Shown here in pieces: positions 38,321 to 41,069 of a stretch of 41,069 nt of DNA. The stretch is from Pseudomonas cyclaminis (GTDB lineage Bacteria > Pseudomonadota > Gammaproteobacteria > Pseudomonadales > Pseudomonadaceae). Positions within the stretch are counted from its first letter, which is position 1. The number at the start of each line of letters is the position of its first letter. The notes under the pieces are model-generated. The model searched no databases. It was not told the DNA's origin and worked only from the letters and a program-made list of their open reading frames with translations. The DNA lies in the NCBI RefSeq assembly GCF_015163715.1, contig NZ_JADDUM010000088.1, positions 1 through 41,069 on the forward strand, written 5' to 3'. The translations under genes and the position numbers were made by a program.

Positions 38321-38370
38321 GCGCTTGAACGGGCCGAATGACTCGGCCTGTATTGAAAAGGATGGTTCTT

Positions 38371-39138
38371 ATGTTGGTCATCGACACCAGTTTCCCAGCC
38401 AGGCACTTCAACGACCGCAACGGCGAGCCTGTGGGACAACTGATCCTGCATTACACCGCCGCGCCGTTCGCGTCCTCCCTGCGAACCCTGACCCAGGATG
38501 GGGTCAGCGCTCACTATCTTTTGCCGGATCCCGATGAGCCCGGCTACCGCGCTGCCGGGTATGACGAACTGCGCGCGTTTCGTCTGGTGGATGAAACCAG
38601 GCGTGCGTGGCATGCAGGGGCGAGCCAATGGGCTGGGCGGGATAACCTCAATAGCCGTTCGATTGGTATCGAGATCGTCAACCTGGCGCGGGATGATGCG
38701 GGGGTGTTTACCTTTCCTGCGTACGCCCAGGAGCAGGTTTCGGTATTGATTGCCTTGGTGCGCGACATCCTTGGGCGTTACCCGCAGATCGGCCCGGCGG
38801 ACATTCTCGGGCATTCGGACGTGGCGTATTGGCGCAAGAGTGATCCAGGCCCCCGGCTGCCCTGGCGATGCTTGTACGACGCCGGGGTGGGTGCCTGGTT
38901 TGATGAGGCGACGCGGGCGATGTATCAGCGTCGGTTTGGTGTGGGGCTGCCACCGGAGGTCGAGGTCGAGCGGGCGTTTCAGCGGTATGGGTATAAACCT
39001 GCGCAGAACCGACGGGCGTTTGAGCAGCGGACGCGGGCGTTTCAGATGCACTTCAGACCGCGAGATTACCGTGGCGTGTTGGATGCCGAGACGTGCGCGA
39101 TCCTGTATGCCCTGAATGAAAAATACCGAGGACTTTGA
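38371..39138 (+). CDS. N-acetylmuramoyl-L-alanine amidase, AmpDh3-like
   Basis: The ATG at 38371 is preferred; AGGA lies 8 nt before it. The 255-residue protein has an amidase_2 (AmpD) domain with the zinc ligands His27 in LILHYTAAP and the His and Asp of GHSDVAYWRKSDPGP, then a C-terminal peptidoglycan-binding-like helical domain (FQRYGY, RAFQMHFRP, CAILYALNEKY). It cleaves the amide between N-acetylmuramic acid and the stem peptide. Length and sequence resemble P. aeruginosa AmpDh3 strongly. There is no signal peptide, which fits AmpDh3, reported as a type VI effector. It stands alone between terminator and pvdH. Confidence 0.88.
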   Translation: MLVIDTSFPARHFNDRNGEPVGQLILHYTAAPFASSLRTLTQDGVSAHYLLPDPDEPGYRAAGYDELRAFRLVDETRRAWHAGASQWAGRDNLNSRSIGIEIVNLARDDAGVFTFPAYAQEQVSVLIALVRDILGRYPQIGPADILGHSDVAYWRKSDPGPRLPWRCLYDAGVGAWFDEATRAMYQRRFGVGLPPEVEVERAFQRYGYKPAQNRRAFEQRTRAFQMHFRPRDYRGVLDAETCAILYALNEKYRGL

Positions 39139-39181
39139 CGCCGAGTACCGTTCAACCGCATCCGTTAACGATCAATAGCCC

Positions 39182-39205
39182 TAAATCCCCCAGCCGCTGA
39201 TGCGT
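39182..39205 (+). promoter_or_regulatory. PvdS iron-starvation box upstream of pvdH
   Basis: TAAAT at 39182-39186, 16 nt, CGT at 39203-39205, with C runs after TAAAT as in known boxes. The pvdH ATG follows 94 nt after the CGT. Confidence 0.82.
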
Positions 39206-39299
39206 TTCCAGAACAGGAAATCCGTGCGCATGCCCTTGGGCCAGACGCCAACGGATCGGCAGTTTGGTCACCATCATCAGCGTATTGAGGGATAGAGAG

Positions 39300-40712
39300 A
39301 TGTCTGTCGCTACCAGCCGTATCGAAAGCGCCCCGGTGCATGCCAGCCCAGCACCTGTGGAAACGCTCTACCAGTTCGACGAAACACCGCTGCTGGCCCG
39401 TCAGCGCCAGCAAGAGTCCAACGCCCGCAGTTACCCACGGCGCATTCCCCTGGCGCTCAAGCGTGCCAAGGGTATTTATGTGGAAGACGTGGAAGGCCGC
39501 CAGTTCATCGACTGCCTGGCCGGAGCCGGCACGCTGGCGCTGGGGCATAACCACCCGGTGGTGATCGAAGCCATCCAGCAAGTGCTGAGTGACGAACTGC
39601 CGTTGCACACTCTCGACCTGACGACACCGGTCAAGGATCAATTCGTCCAGGATCTGTTTGGCCTGTTGCCGACCGAGCTGGCGCGGGAAGCCAAGATCCA
39701 GTTCTGCGGCCCTACCGGCACCGATGCGGTGGAAGCCGCGCTGAAACTGGTACGTACCGCCACCGGGCGCAGCACCGTGCTGTCGTTCCAGGGTGGCTAT
39801 CACGGCATGAGCCAAGGCGCGTTGAGCCTGATGGGCAGCCTGGGGCCGAAAAAGCCCTTGGGCGCGTTGCTGGGCAATGGCGTGCAGTTTCTGCCATTCC
39901 CCTATGACTACCGCTGCCCGTTTGGCCTGGGCGGCGCGGAAGGCGTGCGGGTCAACCTGCATTACCTGGAAAACCTGCTCAACGACCCGGAAGCCGGAGT
40001 GTTGCTGCCCGCAGCGGTGATTGTTGAAGTGGTGCAGGGTGAGGGCGGCGTTATCCCGGCCGACCTCGACTGGCTGCGCGGCCTGCGCCGCATCACCGAG
40101 CAGGCGGGCGTGGCGTTGATCGTCGATGAAATCCAGAGTGGGTTCGGCCGCACCGGCAAGATGTTCGCCTTTGAGCACGCCGGCATCATCCCGGACGTGG
40201 TGGTGATGTCCAAAGCCATCGGCGGCAGCCTGCCGCTGGCGGTGGTGGTCTACCGCGACTGGCTCGACACCTGGCTGCCGGGCGCCCATGCCGGCACGTT
40301 CCGTGGCAACCAGATGGCGATGGCGGCGGGTTCGGCGGTGATGCGCTACCTCAAGGAACACGACCTGCCCGGCCATGCGACAGCGATGGGCGAGCGCCTT
40401 GGCGAACACCTGCACATCCTGCAACGGGACTTCCCGCAGTTGGGCGATATTCGCGGCCGCGGGCTGATGCTCGGCGTGGAGCTGGTGGACCCGGACGGCA
40501 CCCTCGACATTCAGGGCCACCCACCGGTGCATCGCCAATTGGCGCCGCTGGTACAGCGCGAGTGCCTCAAGCGCGGGCTGATCCTGGAGCTGGGCGGCCG
40601 CCATGGCAGCGTGGTGCGCTTCCTGCCGCCGCTGGTGATCACCGCCGCAGAAGTCGACCGTGTGGCCGAGATCTTCGGGCGCGCCCTGGCAGCCGCTGTG
40701 GCCAGCCTCTAA
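39300..40712 (+). CDS. pvdH: L-2,4-diaminobutyrate:2-oxoglutarate aminotransferase PvdH
   Basis: The ATG at 39300 follows GAGGGATAGAGAG and gives 470 residues, the usual PvdH length; an upstream open extension to 39264 is not needed. It is a class III PLP aminotransferase: [70 protein letters not shown] and the PLP Lys305 in [12 protein letters not shown]. It makes L-2,4-diaminobutyrate from aspartate semialdehyde and glutamate, the substrate of PvdL module 4. An exact IS box precedes it. A second IS box overlaps its stop codon and serves the next gene. Confidence 0.95.
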   Translation: MSVATSRIESAPVHASPAPVETLYQFDETPLLARQRQQESNARSYPRRIPLALKRAKGIYVEDVEGRQFIDCLAGAGTLALGHNHPVVIEAIQQVLSDELPLHTLDLTTPVKDQFVQDLFGLLPTELAREAKIQFCGPTGTDAVEAALKLVRTATGRSTVLSFQGGYHGMSQGALSLMGSLGPKKPLGALLGNGVQFLPFPYDYRCPFGLGGAEGVRVNLHYLENLLNDPEAGVLLPAAVIVEVVQGEGGVIPADLDWLRGLRRITEQAGVALIVDEIQSGFGRTGKMFAFEHAGIIPDVVVMSKAIGGSLPLAVVVYRDWLDTWLPGAHAGTFRGNQMAMAAGSAVMRYLKEHDLPGHATAMGERLGEHLHILQRDFPQLGDIRGRGLMLGVELVDPDGTLDIQGHPPVHRQLAPLVQRECLKRGLILELGGRHGSVVRFLPPLVITAAEVDRVAEIFGRALAAAVASL

Positions 40713-40733
40713 TTTTTCGACGGCTTGGTACGT
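40710..40733 (+). promoter_or_regulatory. PvdS iron-starvation box (TAATT variant) upstream of the mbtH-like gene
   Basis: TAATT at 40710-40714 begins with the pvdH stop codon TAA; CGT follows at 40731-40733 after exactly 16 nt. It has the same TAATT variant as the pvdG box. Confidence 0.6.
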
Positions 40734-40749
40734 CTCTACAGATATCAGT

Positions 40750-40778
40750 GCTGCGCGTGGTGCGCAGCCAGTTTTTTT
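40750..40778 (+). terminator. Terminator-like hairpin between pvdH and the mbtH-like gene
   Basis: GCTGCGC (40750-40756), loop GTGGT, GCGCAGC (40762-40768), then CAG and seven T. It can end the pvdH transcript. It also lies within the first bases of any transcript from the IS box at 40710-40733. Confidence 0.75.
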
Positions 40779-40794
40779 GCGATGGAGAACAGCA

Positions 40795-41016
40795 ATGACC
40801 TCAGTATTTGACCGCGACGACATCCTGTTTCAGGTAGTGGTCAACCATGAAGAACAGTATTCCATCTGGCCCGACTACAAGGCCGTGCCGGAAGGCTGGC
40901 GCACCGTAGGCAAGAGCGGCCTGAAGAAAGAGTGCCTGGCCTACATCGAAGAAACCTGGACCGATATGCGCCCGTTGAGCCTGCGCCAGAAGATGGATGG
41001 CGCTGCACTCGCCTGA
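40795..41016 (+). CDS. MbtH-like protein
   Basis: The ATG at 40795 follows GGAG by 7 nt and gives 73 residues, the normal length. The family pattern is complete: [19 protein letters not shown], then [18 protein letters not shown]. MbtH-like proteins bind NRPS adenylation domains and are often needed for their solubility or activity; the P. aeruginosa counterpart PA2412 is needed for full pyoverdine output. It lies after pvdH, behind its own IS box and a hairpin. The remaining 53 nt to the right edge hold nothing I can identify. Confidence 0.95.
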   Translation: MTSVFDRDDILFQVVVNHEEQYSIWPDYKAVPEGWRTVGKSGLKKECLAYIEETWTDMRPLSLRQKMDGAALA

Positions 41017-41069
41017 ATACGACCGCTTTTGTCATATGTGTGGCGAGCACGCTTGTTGTGGTGAGCGGG

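Overview
The window looks like chromosomal DNA of a fluorescent Pseudomonas, most likely the P. fluorescens group. It is GC-rich with strong third-position G/C, carries REP-like palindromes of the pseudomonad type, and holds pyoverdine genes (pvdS, pvdG, pvdL, pvdH, an MbtH-like gene and an IucB-type acyltransferase) whose products read like pseudomonad versions. Species was judged by recognition only, without a database search.

Layout. 1-2.1 kb: small lipoproteins and a YegS-type lipid kinase. 2.1-4.4 kb, minus strand: a NarL-type response regulator with its histidine kinase, and a small HPt-like protein without the phospho-accepting His. 5-7.7 kb: cheV behind a sigma-28-like promoter, a MOSC protein, ppnP and a DEDDh exonuclease. 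7.8-15.3 kb, minus strand: an acyclic-terpene (atu-type) operon atuA-C-D-E-F with the divergent TetR gene atuR. Two 17-bp operator-like repeats in opposite orientation lie between atuA and atuR. 16.2-18.1 kb: a periplasmic solute-binding-like protein and the siderophore acyltransferase. 18.1-32.7 kb: pvdS (Fur box over its promoter), pvdG and the giant NRPS gene pvdL. 32.8-38.2 kb: a Dsb thiol-redox operon (dsbG, a TlpA-like gene, dsbD) divergent from its two-component system. 38.4-39.1 kb: an AmpDh3-like amidase. 39.3-41.0 kb: pvdH and the MbtH-like gene.

How the parts fit. Fur represses pvdS under iron sufficiency. PvdS then reads iron-starvation (IS) boxes, and I find four with exact 16-nt spacing, before the acyltransferase gene, pvdG, pvdH and mbtH. 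PvdH makes L-2,4-diaminobutyrate, which PvdL module 4 activates (its specificity residues read as the classic Dab code). PvdL builds acyl-Glu-D-Tyr-Dab, the chromophore precursor. The MbtH-like protein supports adenylation domains and PvdG edits stalled carriers.

Most notable. (1) Three apparent single-base losses, two in pvdL and one in the Dsb sensor kinase, all look like a missing G in a GCGG-type context, which points to systematic sequence error more than to real mutation. (2) A 17-codon reading frame with a perfect Shine-Dalgarno lies between the pvdG IS box and pvdG and overlaps the pvdG start as ATGA, so it is a candidate coupled leader peptide. (3) A terminator-like hairpin lies directly after the IS box of mbtH. 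(4) A one-turn direct repeat and a palindrome sit between dsbD and dsbR. I see no tRNA, rRNA, CRISPR array, insertion sequence or prophage gene.
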